Positions 1 to 9,892 of a stretch of DNA of 64,000 bases are shown here, piece after piece. This stretch comes from Hemileia vastatrix. Lineage: Eukaryota > Basidiomycota > Pucciniomycetes > Pucciniales > Zaghouaniaceae. Position 1 is the first letter of the stretch; every line of letters starts with the position of its first letter. The position numbers and the translations under genes were made by a program. The notes under the pieces were generated by a model that saw nothing but the letters and a program-made list of their open reading frames with translations, was not told the DNA's origin and made no database searches. Location of the stretch: the NCBI GenBank assembly GCA_030280995.1, contig JASXTE010000011.1, positions 25,838,817 through 25,902,816 of the forward strand. Direction: 5' to 3'.

Positions 1-739
1 CATATTTATCATTTGATTGATTTTTGTCACCATTATGTTATTAATATTATAAGTATAGCAAAAACTTGTGTGCCCAATGCATTCCGGGTGATTTTACACC
101 TTTTATAATATTATTAAATGAAGGTAAAAAAATATGAAAATGATTTATTTTACAAAAAATAAATTGATATACAAAGTCAATATGAGGGATAGAAAGGTAA
201 AACTAATCTCAAAGAGATCAATTATGAAAAACAAAATACTAGTAAAATTCTTGCTCTCAAGAGCCAGTAGAAGTGTTGAAAAAAATGGGAGCCATCAGGG
301 CTAAATTGTAATAAGTGACTTTTTTTTTAAGGATAAAAAATTATACACCTGAGGTTGGGAAGAACAACAGGTGGATGATTCAGCTAAACAAAACTACTTG
401 TAGTGAAGTTTAATAAAAAATGTTTTTTTGTTGCCATATAGAGAATTGATCCCATCTGACTGCACGTGACTAAAAGTGTCCAGCACCAGTTCGGCCGAAC
501 TTGTGCTGGACACTTTTATGATGGAGAGTAGCTTGGGTGGAAATTTTCTTCAGTTCCTTCATCTTGTATTTCTCATAAACATGTCTACTGGTATTTGATC
601 AGTCTGTATCTTTCAGATTTATCATCCAAGTAATATTTTATCACCTTTATATTATTAATGTTATTAGTATAGCAAAAACATGTGTGCCAAATGCATACCA
701 TATGAAGTTATACCTTCAATAATTTTTTAAAATAGACGT
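1..739. repeat. Palindromic satellite, left part of the array
   Basis: AT-rich tandem repeat of the same family as 13827-20345. It carries the family's landmarks in order: a leader ending in CCCATCTGACTGCA, the AAAAGTGTCCAGCA palindrome, then ATGATGGAGAGTAGC, TTAGTATAGCAAAAAC and TGTGCCAAATGCATACC. The unit is cut at 739/740 by RE-A and resumes at 13827, so the two parts were one array before the insertion. No gene is visible. Confidence 0.9.
472..517. repeat. 46-bp palindrome of the satellite unit
   Basis: Two 23-nt arms meet at TTCGGCCGAA (490-499). The left arm begins AAAAGTGTCCAGCACCAG and the right arm ends GTGCTGGACACTTTT, with one mismatch (CACCAG against CTTGTG). The sequence could extrude as a cruciform in DNA or fold as a hairpin in RNA. 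This copy lies just left of RE-A; ten more follow in the right part of the array. Confidence 0.9.
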
Positions 740-1833
740 TGTGGTCTTCCAACATTGGCAGGGGCCTTTGTTGTGTGATTTGGCGCTGTTTGTGCATGTC
801 TTAATTGACATCTGTTAAGGAATTGGGTATTTTTCTGGTTTTATTCCATGGATATTGAGTCTGCGGGTATGTGGGTACTATCATTGCATAGCCCTGGTGT
901 TTCTCTATATTTTATGTCTTGAAGACATTTTTCATATTCTGAGTTTTAAGGGGTCATTTCCTCATTTTTCATTTATAAAAGATTGCTGTTTAATTTTGTT
1001 TTTCGTGTTTTATGGGCTAACCTTAAGTCTTAGGGTTAAGTGCTAAGTACCATTGGATAGAGCTAAATTTTCTCTATATTTCATGTCTCAATGTTGTTAT
1101 AGTGAAATTCCGTGTTTTAAAGGTTTTAGTAGTTGTAGCTAATTTTTCTAAGTAGATTAGTGGTTTTTATTGGTTTTCTGGCTTCAGGGAGGCTGGGCTG
1201 CTTCAGGCGGCATCTCCGACGTCGGGCGGCCTGCCCGCCTCTGTTTTAGGAGGTTGGGGAGCGCTCCAGGAGGGTTTTTTATGCAATCTGGCAGGTACAG
1301 GCGCCAGATTGGTGGGTGCGCATGGGCTCTTAGTTAGTGGTCTGTGTGTACATAGTGAAGAAGACAGTTTGGGGCAACCTTAATCATCATACAACCATCC
1401 GGAGGTGATATCATTGTTCCTCACTCAGTTTTCACAGTTTTCTGGCCATAATTGGCTGTGTTTGTTGCAAGTAAGTTCTTCATTTAACTTAACTTTGGCA
1501 ACTGTTTTCTCTGTTATAGTCTTGCAAGCTATAGCAAGTATTATTGCTGTCTCTGGTGTGGATTTGCAGTCTACATCAAGTATCTTTGCTGTCTCTGGTG
1601 TGGACTTTGTTCTACATTTCAGTTCTTTGGTCTGGTAGTCTATCTGGGGACTACTTTCTTGGCTCATCAAGCAGTCAAGTGTGTTTAAAAGGGGTCTTTA
1701 GCAAAACAGGAACCAACTTACTTTAGCAAGTAAATCTCACTCTATTTTTCTAAAGGGACAGGGGATTTTCTCTCTGGTTTTTCTCCAACTCCCTTGGTCA
1801 AGGCCTATAGCAAGTACTATAGGATTGTCTACA
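740..1833 (+). repeat. RE-A 5' LTR
   Basis: 1094 bp bounded by TGTGG and TCTACA, matching 12751-13826 throughout. It holds a GC-rich island at about 1185-1300 (with CCGACGTCGGG) in otherwise AT-rich sequence, and a pyrimidine-rich tail with TTTTTCTCCAACTCCCTTGG before the end. A short reading frame from 855 is seen in every LTR copy but is explained by LTR identity. Transcription start and polyadenylation sites cannot be placed from sequence alone. Confidence 0.92.
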
Positions 1834-1837
1834 TTTC

Positions 1838-1856
1838 TGGCACCCAAAGTGGGGTA
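1838..1856 (+). promoter_or_regulatory. RE-A primer binding site
   Basis: TGGCACCCAAAGTGGGGTA starts four bases after the LTR end. It begins with TGG, the complement of a tRNA CCA tail, and its complement has the layout of a tRNA 3' acceptor and T-stem strand. RE-B has the corresponding sequence with GACGCCCAATG, so the ancestral site was probably TGGCGCCCAA. I cannot name the primer tRNA with confidence. Confidence 0.75.
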
Positions 1857-1924
1857 GAACTTGCTAGTTCTTTTGAATCTCTGTTTGCTTTGGTTGGCTC
1901 TTTTTGGTGTTTTGGACTGGAGGA

Positions 1925-4306
1925 ATGGCTTCTGGTTCTGCTATTCCTGTGGTGACTATCAGTGGGGGGGATGGTCCTCCTTCTGTGATGGTTAGGGAAT
2001 GTGTGAGGAATAAAACTTGGGATGGTACCAAGTTTAATGGGGAGGATGTCAAGTGGTTTCTAGAGAATTATGAAACTGCTGCTGGAGTGGATGGTGCTTC
2101 CTACCTGGACATGGTGAAGCAGATTATCTTCTTCATTGGTGATAGTTCAGTGGAGAAGGAGATTGTGGCCATGTCTGGCTACAAGAAGAGGGATTGAAAA
2201 TTGTTGTGTAGGGAAATGGTGGATAGATGGGGTGTCAGGTTCACTATGGTGGATCTGAACAAGGTTGTCAGTGAATGGCGATCTTATGGTGGTGTTGGTA
2301 AATTACATAGTTACAGAAAGTTTCTGCTACAGTTTGATCCTGTGGTGGAATATTTGGTGGAAGTGGAGGAGCTGGCACATAAAAATGCTGCCAAGGATGT
2401 TTTTTGGTCTGCCCTGGCTAGAGATGACAGGATGGATGTGTTGAAGGAGTTGTCAAGAAAGGAATTGATGAAGACTCTTTCTAATGGGGATCAGAAGTTG
2501 CCTGCCTTGGATAAGGTGAAGGAGGCTGTTGAGGCCCATTTGAAGTTATTGGCTGTGGACACCTATCAGGAGGGGTGTGCCAAATATGTCAGCAAAGTCA
2601 GTGAGGCTTTGGCTGAAGAGGAAGTTAGGGTGAAGAAGGAGGAGAAGAATTTGGTGCAGGTTCCCAAACAGGAGAGGGACCCAATGGTGAAGCAGCTGGC
2701 TGATCTGACAAAACAGCTGCACATTTTTGTCCAGGAGGCCAAGAAGGTTAATAAGGCACCTTCTCAGCCAAGAGATTTTGAAAGGAGGGCTGGTAGGAGT
2801 AATCCTTGGGTTTACTCGTATTGCAGTAAAAGGGGGCACAGGTCCAATGATTGTTCGGCACTGAACAGAGATGTGTCTGAAGGAAAAGTGGAGTTTGATG
2901 GCAGGGTTTTTAAGTTCCCTGACGGTTCTTTTGTGAAGCCCAGTGAGGGGCAGGCTCCTGTTGATTTGGTCAGAAGAAGAGGTGGTCTCAATCAAAGGAG
3001 GCCAAGGTTTGAGGAGATTCCTGATCAGGGGAAGTCTTCTGTTAAGGTAGATGAGGATGTCAAGAGAAAGGGGAAGGAGGTCAATAAGGTCTCTTTTTCT
3101 ACTTCCTTTGGTTGTTTGGAGTTGTATTCTTGTGGTGGACAGTCAAGTGGTGAATGCTTGACTGGTGTTTATGATGTGGAAGCAGGAAAGGTGGGAAGGC
3201 CTAAGAGCAGTTCTCAGGCCCAACCAAAGCCAAATGCTTCAAAGGGTGATCCTAAGCTGAGTGCAGCTAGGAAAAGGTACAGCAAAGAGGAGCTTTACAA
3301 GATGCAGAAGGGTATGGCTGACATGGGCCCCCCTAGTTTTGGTGCATTGGACCTGAATGGTGAGCAGATGCCAATGGAGGTGGATTCTGACTCCGAGGAG
3401 GATGTCCCTTTGGCTTCATTGCCAAAGCCTGTTGGAGTCAGAGGTTCTGGTGAGGGATCGGGTTTGGTTCCTGTTAATGGTAAATCTGTTGGTGGTGCTG
3501 GTCCTCAAGAAGCTTCTAGGACCAAGGTAGTGAAGCAAAGAGCTCACTTTGAGAGGCCAGTAGTTTCTGGTCAAGTTAATGTTATGGACTCTGTCCTGGA
3601 AAGGATGAACCAGGGTCAGGTTTCCCTATCTTATGGGAAATTTTATGCTATCAGCCCAGGGTTGGCTGATAGGCAGAAAATGTTGTTGAGCAGGTGAAGG
3701 GTTTCTTCTGGTGAGGTAGAATACATTTGTGATTCTGCTGAAAAGTTTGGTGAGGGGTTGGAAACTCATTTTTCTGCTCCTCTGGCATATGTCAATGTCA
3801 CTCTGAATGGCAGGGAGGCAAGGGCATTGGTGGATTCAGGTTCTCAGATATACCTGATTTCTTTGGTTGAGGCAACTCATATGGGCCTCCCCATCAAAAC
3901 TGGTATTGGTGGGAATTTGAGAGGTATCGGTGGCCATGTCACTGAATTGGTTGGAACTTCAGAGTTTGTGAAGTTAGATGTTGGAGGAGCCTCAGGGAAG
4001 GTTCATTTTTACATTGCTAAAGGTAATGTAAAAGCAGTTTTGGGTGGGCCGTTCTTGATGGATTTTCAGGCAAGAATAGGTTATCAATTTGATTTGGGAA
4101 TCAGTTTGGAGTTGACTGGTGAAGACAAAAGGAGGCTTCACATGAGGTTGTCATCCCCTGGAGAGGATGGTTGGGAGACTAGGCCTGGTTTATCTTCAAT
4201 GTGCCAGTGCATGGATTGTTGCAGGAGAAGGAAAGAAGTGGGTGCCGCCTCTGGTTTTTTGGAGTGTGGCTCAGGCTCTATTGAGAGTCTGTCTTTTTTA
4301 GAGTAA
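1925..4306 (+). pseudogene. RE-A Gag-protease, interrupted by two TGA stops
   Basis: Start chosen at the ATG of MASGSAIPVV, 92 nt after the LTR and matching RE-B. The N-terminal Gag part is interrupted by TGA at 2195-2197, which RE-B shares, and resumes as LLCREMVDRWG. A CCHC zinc knuckle lies at about 2812-2853 (SYCSKRGHRSNDC), but the first Cys is Tyr; RE-B keeps all four ligands. A second TGA at 3695-3697 (AGA in RE-B) precedes the aspartic protease, which has the active-site DSGS near 3835 and a later VLGGPFLMD segment. The frame ends at TAA 4304-4306 inside a frameshift signal. Gag would form the particle and the protease would mature Gag and Pol. The stops make it a pseudogene unless TGA is read through. 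Confidence 0.88.
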
Positions 4307-4380
4307 TAAGGGCTGATCACCCTAGTGCTACAACCTCTCCCTGAGATGAGGAAATCCCAGGTTGTAGTAGGTCAGCTCCC
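4294..4380 (+). promoter_or_regulatory. RE-A -1 ribosomal frameshift signal between protease and pol
   Basis: TTTTTTA (4294-4300) sits in the protease frame as T TTT TTA, the U UUU UUA slippery heptamer known from retroviruses, followed directly by GAG TAA. The pol frame is exactly -1. A two-tier stem begins 9 nt downstream: GGGCTGA (4310-4316) with TCAGC and CCC (4372-4380, one bulge), enclosing CTACAACCT (4328-4336) with AGGTTGTAG (4359-4367), extended by a G-U and a T-A pair. RE-B has the same elements. In RE-A the -1 frame is later closed by TGA at 4342, where RE-B reads CAA. Confidence 0.75.
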
Positions 4381-7300
4381 TTGGAGATATACCAAGTGGA
4401 TTTTCAACTTTCTCTTTTTAATGTTTCTCTTCTCTGCAAGTATTCATCAAGTTTTTTATCAAGTCTCTGTTCTCTCTCAAGATTCTTAATTATTTTTAAT
4501 TCAAGTTCAAAGAAGAAGATTGGTTATATATCTTTATTGAAAGATATGCGGAAAAGTTTTGGGGCGGTGAGATTGGGGTCTAAAAGTAAGTCCTCCCAAT
4601 TGTGCACCGCTAGGGTTTCTTCTACACCTTTCAAAAACATTACCTGGGCCACACCTGTGAGCATTGGGGAAACCCCTGGTTATTTTTGTAGGACAGAAGA
4701 AAACTCAAGAAAAGAAGATAAAAATTTCAAGACAATTCAAGAAAATCAAGAAAAAAATCTGAAGATAATGAAGAAAGAAGATGCAAAATATTTTTTTGAA
4801 GATCATCAAGATTTATTTTTGGGCCTCCTGCATGAGTTTAAACTGCAGAAAATGTTGAAGAAAGAAGATCATTAAGATCTATTTTTGGACCTCCAGCATG
4901 AGGATAAACTGCACAATTTTAGAAGATGTGATTCAGAAGATGAATCAAGATTTGAAGATTTGGAAGTTGGAAGTGAGGATGAAGATGTTGAATTGCGGAA
5001 AAGTTTTGGAGTGGTGAGATTGGGGTGTAAAAGTAAGTCCTCCCAATTGTGCACATCTAGGGTTTCTTCTACACCTTTCAAAAACATTACCTAGGCCACA
5101 AATGTGAGCAATGGGGAAACCCTTGGTTTTTGTTCCAGGTCTGGTGGTGAAGATTTCCTGAAGATACCTCAAGTTAAAGGTGGAGTGGCAAAGTATAAGA
5201 AGGTTGCGCAGAAGATTAGGCCTGTCAATGAGCCTATGCCTGTGGGTTTGAATCCGCCTTTGAAGAGACCTCCTTTTTCAAGAGATCCGTACTGTAATCC
5301 TTTGGTGAAGAATCCTCCAGAATTTGTAGAGACGGCGAGGGTGACCGTGGAAAGATTGAAAGTTTTTAATTTTGGTCCTGATGGGTGGTTGTCTGAGGAA
5401 GAAAAGAAGTTGTTGTTGCACGTTATTGTGCTAAGGAAAAAAGCGGTAGCATTTGTTGAGGAGGAAAGGGGTGTATAGAAGCACTCTTATGGGGAACCTT
5501 ACTTGATTCCTGTTGTTTGTCATGAACCTTGGAAAATCAAACATATTCCGATTCCAGCCGCTATTCGAGAGGATTTTGTAGAGATTGTTAGGGAAAGAGT
5601 CAGGACTGGGTTATATTAACAATCAACATCCAGTTACTCAAGTCCGGTGTTCTGTGTAAAGAAGCAGAATGGAAAGTTGAGGGTGGTTCATGATCTTAGA
5701 GCCTTGAATAGAGTCACTATCAAGGACGCTATTATGCCACCAAGTGCAGAGGATTTTGTTGAAGCTTTTGCTGGAAGGGTGTGTTATGGTTTGGGTGATA
5801 TTATGGGTGGTTATGAAGAGAGGGAACTACATACGGATTCAAGGCCTCTCACAACTTTTGAGACTCCTTTGGGAAGATTTCAGCTCACTAGGTTTCCTCA
5901 AGGAGCAACTAATTGAGTGGCAGTTTATCAAGCACAGATGGCTTGGATTTTTCAGGATGAGGTTCCTACTCATACTGGTATTTTTATTGATGATGGTGGA
6001 ATTAAAGGACCATCCACTGATTATGGTAATGAGGTGTTATTGGAGAACCCTGGAATAAGGAGGTTTGTGTGGGAATATGCAATAACTCTAGAGAGAGTGT
6101 TGTTCATGATTGAAACGGCTGGTTTGACAATTTCAGGGTCAAAATTCTGTTGTTGTGTTCCTGCTTTGGAATTTCTGGGTCATGTGGTATGTAAAGAGGG
6201 AAAGATTATGGCGAAGAAGAAGATTAATAAAATTCAGGCATGGCCAAGGCCTAAAAATACTACTTAAGTCAGAGGATTTTTGGGTGTATGTGTATATGTC
6301 AGGATTTTCATTAAGGATTTTTCTTTGTTGGATTCACCTTTAAGAAGGTCGACCAGAAAAGATGCAGATTGGGAATGGACGGAAGAGTGTGAAGAGGCTT
6401 TTCAGAAGCTAAAAAAGGTTGTTGGTGAAGATATAATTCTTCACAAGTTGGATTATGGTGTTGGTACTGGAAAGATTTATCTGGCAGTGGACTTAAGCTA
6501 TATTGCTGCTGGTGCTGTTTTGTCTCTGGAGGATAAGACTGGGAGGGTCATGCCAGTAAGATATGAGTTTGTGGTGTTTAATGAGGTGGAATCTAGGAAT
6601 TCTCAACCTAAGTTGGAATTGTGTGGTGTGGCTAAAATTTTAGAGAAGCTAAAGACGGTTCTGTGGGGGCAGCATTTTGAGGTGCAGGTGGATGCAAAAT
6701 CTTTGGTTCAGATGATCAATACACCTAGTCTTCCAAATGCTCCAATGACTAGGTGGGTGGCATTTATTCAACATTTTTCTTTTGACCTGGTACACAAACC
6801 TGGTAAAACTTTTACTATGCCTGATGGGTTATCAAGGAGGCCACCTACAGATGAGGTTTCTGATTCTGAAGAGTTTGACAAAGATGTTCCAGTGATTAGG
6901 GCCAGCACAAAGGGTGCTGAGGATTTTTCTTTCCTCCCCCATGAGGCTAAACTGGATGATTGTTCTGACCTCCCCCAAGAGGCTAAACTGGCTGGATCTG
7001 ATCTTGATTCTGGTGATCAGGATGTTTTTGTTGATGAAGATGGAGTTGTTGTTTGGGACAGCTCAAAATTGGAAAACGGTGTTTTTATTAGTGAACTGGA
7101 TTCTCACAAGGTTCAGTGGAAAGAGAAGGACGTGCCAAAATTTAAGGATTGGTGTCCCAGTTGGGCTGCTCAATTGGCTCATGTTCACACTGGTGATTTT
7201 GATGACAGAGTTGTACGCTTGGATGTTGTTTTGTTTGACTTTGAAGAAGAGACCTGGGGTCAATCTGGGTTTTATTTTATTTTGGTGGAATATCTGTTGA

Positions 7301-8526
7301 CCTTGGAGAGGCCAGATATTTGTGATTATGATATTTGGTTGGCAATCAAGAAGAAGAGTCCTGGATTTTATGTTTCAGGAAGGTGCTTGATGAGAAGGAG
7401 ACATCCTAATCCTCAAGTGGTGGTGACTCGGAAGAAGGGTCAAGAATTGGTTTTGAAGTCTTTGCATGAAGACCTTGGTCATAGAGGCTTTGGGGAGACT
7501 TATAGAAGAGTAGCAGACAGATTTTGGTGGCCGGGTATGAAGTTGGCTGTGCAGGGTTGGGTTCAATCTTGTGAAGAATGTCAATGAAGAAGTCACTTGA
7601 AACCTAAAGAGGTAGGCTGTGCTACTGGCGAATCAACTGTTTTTGGAAGGGTCAGTCTGGATGCTGTCCATATTAAAGAGGGCAGGTATAAATACTTGAT
7701 TGTTGCTAGGGATGATTTGTCTGGTTGGGTTGAGGCAGTGCCTCTGGTTAATTTGACTGCCAAGAATGTGGCAGAGTTTTTGAAGAAGGAGTGGATTTAT
7801 AGGTATGGGTTGATGAAGTTGGTGACTGTTGATGGTGGGCCAGAGTTTGGGACCGAATTTAAAGAAGCTGTGGCTAGTGTTGGTTCTAAAGTTATAGTGG
7901 CTACACTGTATTATCCTGAAGCTGAAGGCATGGTTGAAAGAGGCCATCAAGTTATCAAGAATGCTTTGGTGAAGATGTGTGGAGATAGTGCTGAAAAGTG
8001 GAGGCATTATTTACCCTTGGTGTTATTTGCTGATAGGGTCACTGTGAAGAGGACAACTGGCTATTCTCCTTATGAGTTAATTTTTGGTCAGAAAGCTGTT
8101 CTACCAGTGGACTTGGAAGCTGTCTCTTATCTTGGAATTGATTGGGATGACGTGCACTCAACAGAAGATTTGCTCTGTGCCAGGATGCAACAGTTGGAAT
8201 GCAGAGAGGAATGTCAAGAGAAGGCATACTCTAGAATGATGAAGATTAGGAATCAATCAGTCAGGTACTGGGACAAGAAGTTGGCTCATAGACTCAGGAA
8301 TCCCTTGAAACCTGGTTGTTTGGTTTTGGTGTATAATAGAAGTTTGGAGAGTCAGTGGGGCAAAATGTTTGCTGACAGATGGAATGGACCTTACAGAGTC
8401 AGATCTCAGGTGTCTGGATGTTCTTATGTTTTGGAAGAGTTGGATGGTGCAGTCTTGAAAAAGAGGGTGGCTGCAGACCAAGTGAAGAGGTTTTATCCCA
8501 GAGGCACTAGGAATGAAGAAGATTGA
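4301..8526 (+). pseudogene. RE-A Pol: reverse transcriptase, RNase H, integrase
   Basis: All parts share one frame, -1 to gag-protease. After a linker with an internal duplication (4552-5140) comes the RT, with SSPVF, KLRVVHDLRALNRVT, LTRFPQGATN and the catalytic FIDDGG (about 5986-6003; Phe in place of the usual Tyr of YxDD). RNase H follows (about 6480-6840). The integrase zinc finger is H-x4-H with CEEC at 7567-7584, its core has DAVH, VDGGPEF and EGMVER, and WNGPYRV at about 8377 is a GPY module. No chromodomain is seen. Stops are TGA 4342, TAA 4873, TAG 5092, TAG 5476, TAA 5617, TGA 5914, TAA 6265 and TGA 7585; the TGAs at 5914 and 7585 are shared with RE-B. No frameshift indel was noticed. 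Confidence 0.88.
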
Positions 8527-9740
8527 CTCCGCAATGAGGATAAACTATGGACCATTCTTTAATTTTGGTTTTTTTGTGGTGATGCTATGCATCTGTTTGT
8601 TGGAAACTTTTGTTAGAAGGTACCCATGGGTGGGGCTTCTAGATTTGATCTTGGCAAGTGTAGGGGTGACTGATGGGCTGTCTGCTCTATCAACAGTTAC
8701 CCCAGATTGTCTGTTTCCAACCCTTTCTCTTAATTTGGTTTAACCCTAGTATTGGTTTATTTTCACAGGTTTTAGTCCTCTATGACTTTAAACTGGTAAT
8801 TCCTTTGGTTTTCAAGTGCCAGACTCTTCACTCTTATTTTTTTTGGTTTTTTTTTGTGTTGAATGTTGTGTTTTTGTTAGAAGGTACCCAGGGGGGGCTT
8901 CTAGATTTTATTTTGGCAATTGTGGGGGTAACTGATGAGCTGGCTGCTCTGTAGAACAGTTACCCCAGAATGTCTGTCTCAAGTCTTTTGTTTTTCCTAG
9001 TTGAATTCTAGTTCTGTTGTTTATTATTCAGGTTTTAAGTCCGCTATGACTTTAAACTGGTTTGGGACTGGCTTCTTTATTTTTGGTTCTTTCAGATTGG
9101 TGGTGGATCACTGGTGGTCTCCCATCATTTTTACTTATTGGAGGGAGCCCACCCAGTGATCATTTCTATGGATCGGAATTTCCCTTATTGGACCATCTAT
9201 GGAGCTGGACTGTCTTTGATTTTGCAGTTATGTTTTTGCTAGATAGCAGTTTTAGATTATTTTCTTTTTTCTCTTTTTTTCTTTTAATTTTTTTATGGGG
9301 GTTGTTTAAAATTATAAAATCAAAAATATAGGGTGTTACCACATCAGGGTCACCTGGATGTGGGCAAGCATTGGTGGGGAAAGGCTCATCAATTGGCCGG
9401 GCAATGCTATTTTCTTATTTTTAATTATTATTTATTTCATGTGTTTCTGTGTTTCATTATTTTTTATTTTCTGAATCTCTAAATTTATTGAATTTTGTTT
9501 TCTGTTAACCATTTAAAAGAATTAATTGTGTATCCACATCAAGGTGCACTTGGATGTGGGTAAGGTATTAGGGGATCAGCTCATCAATTGGCTGGGGGAT
9601 AACATTTGTATTATTTTTTTATATTTTATTTTATTTCATTTATTTTATTTAATTTCATTTTAGTTATTGAATTTTTAATTTTAGTATTTAGTAGATTAAA
9701 AAAAAAAAAAATTCTGAAATTATTTTTATTAATTGTTTTA
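8527..9740 (+). repeat. RE-A 3' region: duplicated RNA hairpin modules
   Basis: Noncoding. Two copies of a module running from GGTACCCA through a hairpin: H1a GGGGTGACTG/CAGTTACCCC (8663-8703) and H1b GGGGTAACTG/CAGTTACCCC (8925-8966). Each is followed by a box ending TATGACTTTAAACTGG (8774-8796, 9038-9060). H2 is GATCACTGG/CCAGTGATC (9106-9161) with inner CTCCC/GGGAG. H3a and H3b are CCACATC/GATGTGG (9339-9363, 9534-9559), each followed by a GGCTCATCAATTGGC-type segment. A T-rich stretch (9600-9740) follows. The same array is found in RE-B and RE-C. Confidence 0.8.
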
Positions 9741-9892
9741 TATTATTATTATGTTTCTAATCTTTTTGCAGGAGCTCATTTTCTGGATGATGAAGCTTCT
9801 GGAGGCTGGTCCGGATTGTGATCACGTTTTTGTTTTTTGTTGGGATTGTGGGTAGCACTGTGTTCTTTGAATTGCATCCTGCTGGAGAGATT

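Noticed and set aside
855..1046. Short reading frame in the LTR (repeated at 12866 and 32527)
   Set aside because: It is preserved only because the LTRs are near-identical, begins in AT-rich U3-like sequence, has no motif, and is interrupted in the 5' copy relative to the others.
2546..2995. 149-codon antisense frame within gag, also present in RE-B
   Set aside because: Shadow of a conserved sense-strand gene; it has no independent conservation and no motif, unlike genes X and Y, which lie outside sense coding sequence.
4586..5138. Two intron-like 106-nt segments (GTAAGT to TTTTTGTAG, and GTAAGT to TTCCAG) in the pol linker
   Set aside because: The same region is conserved as protein with RE-C, where both splice signals are missing, and 106 nt would shift the frame; coding is the simpler reading.
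7633..8007. Antisense frame opposite the integrase in RE-A, RE-B and partly RE-C
   Set aside because: Explained by constraint on the integrase reading frame and its codon bias.
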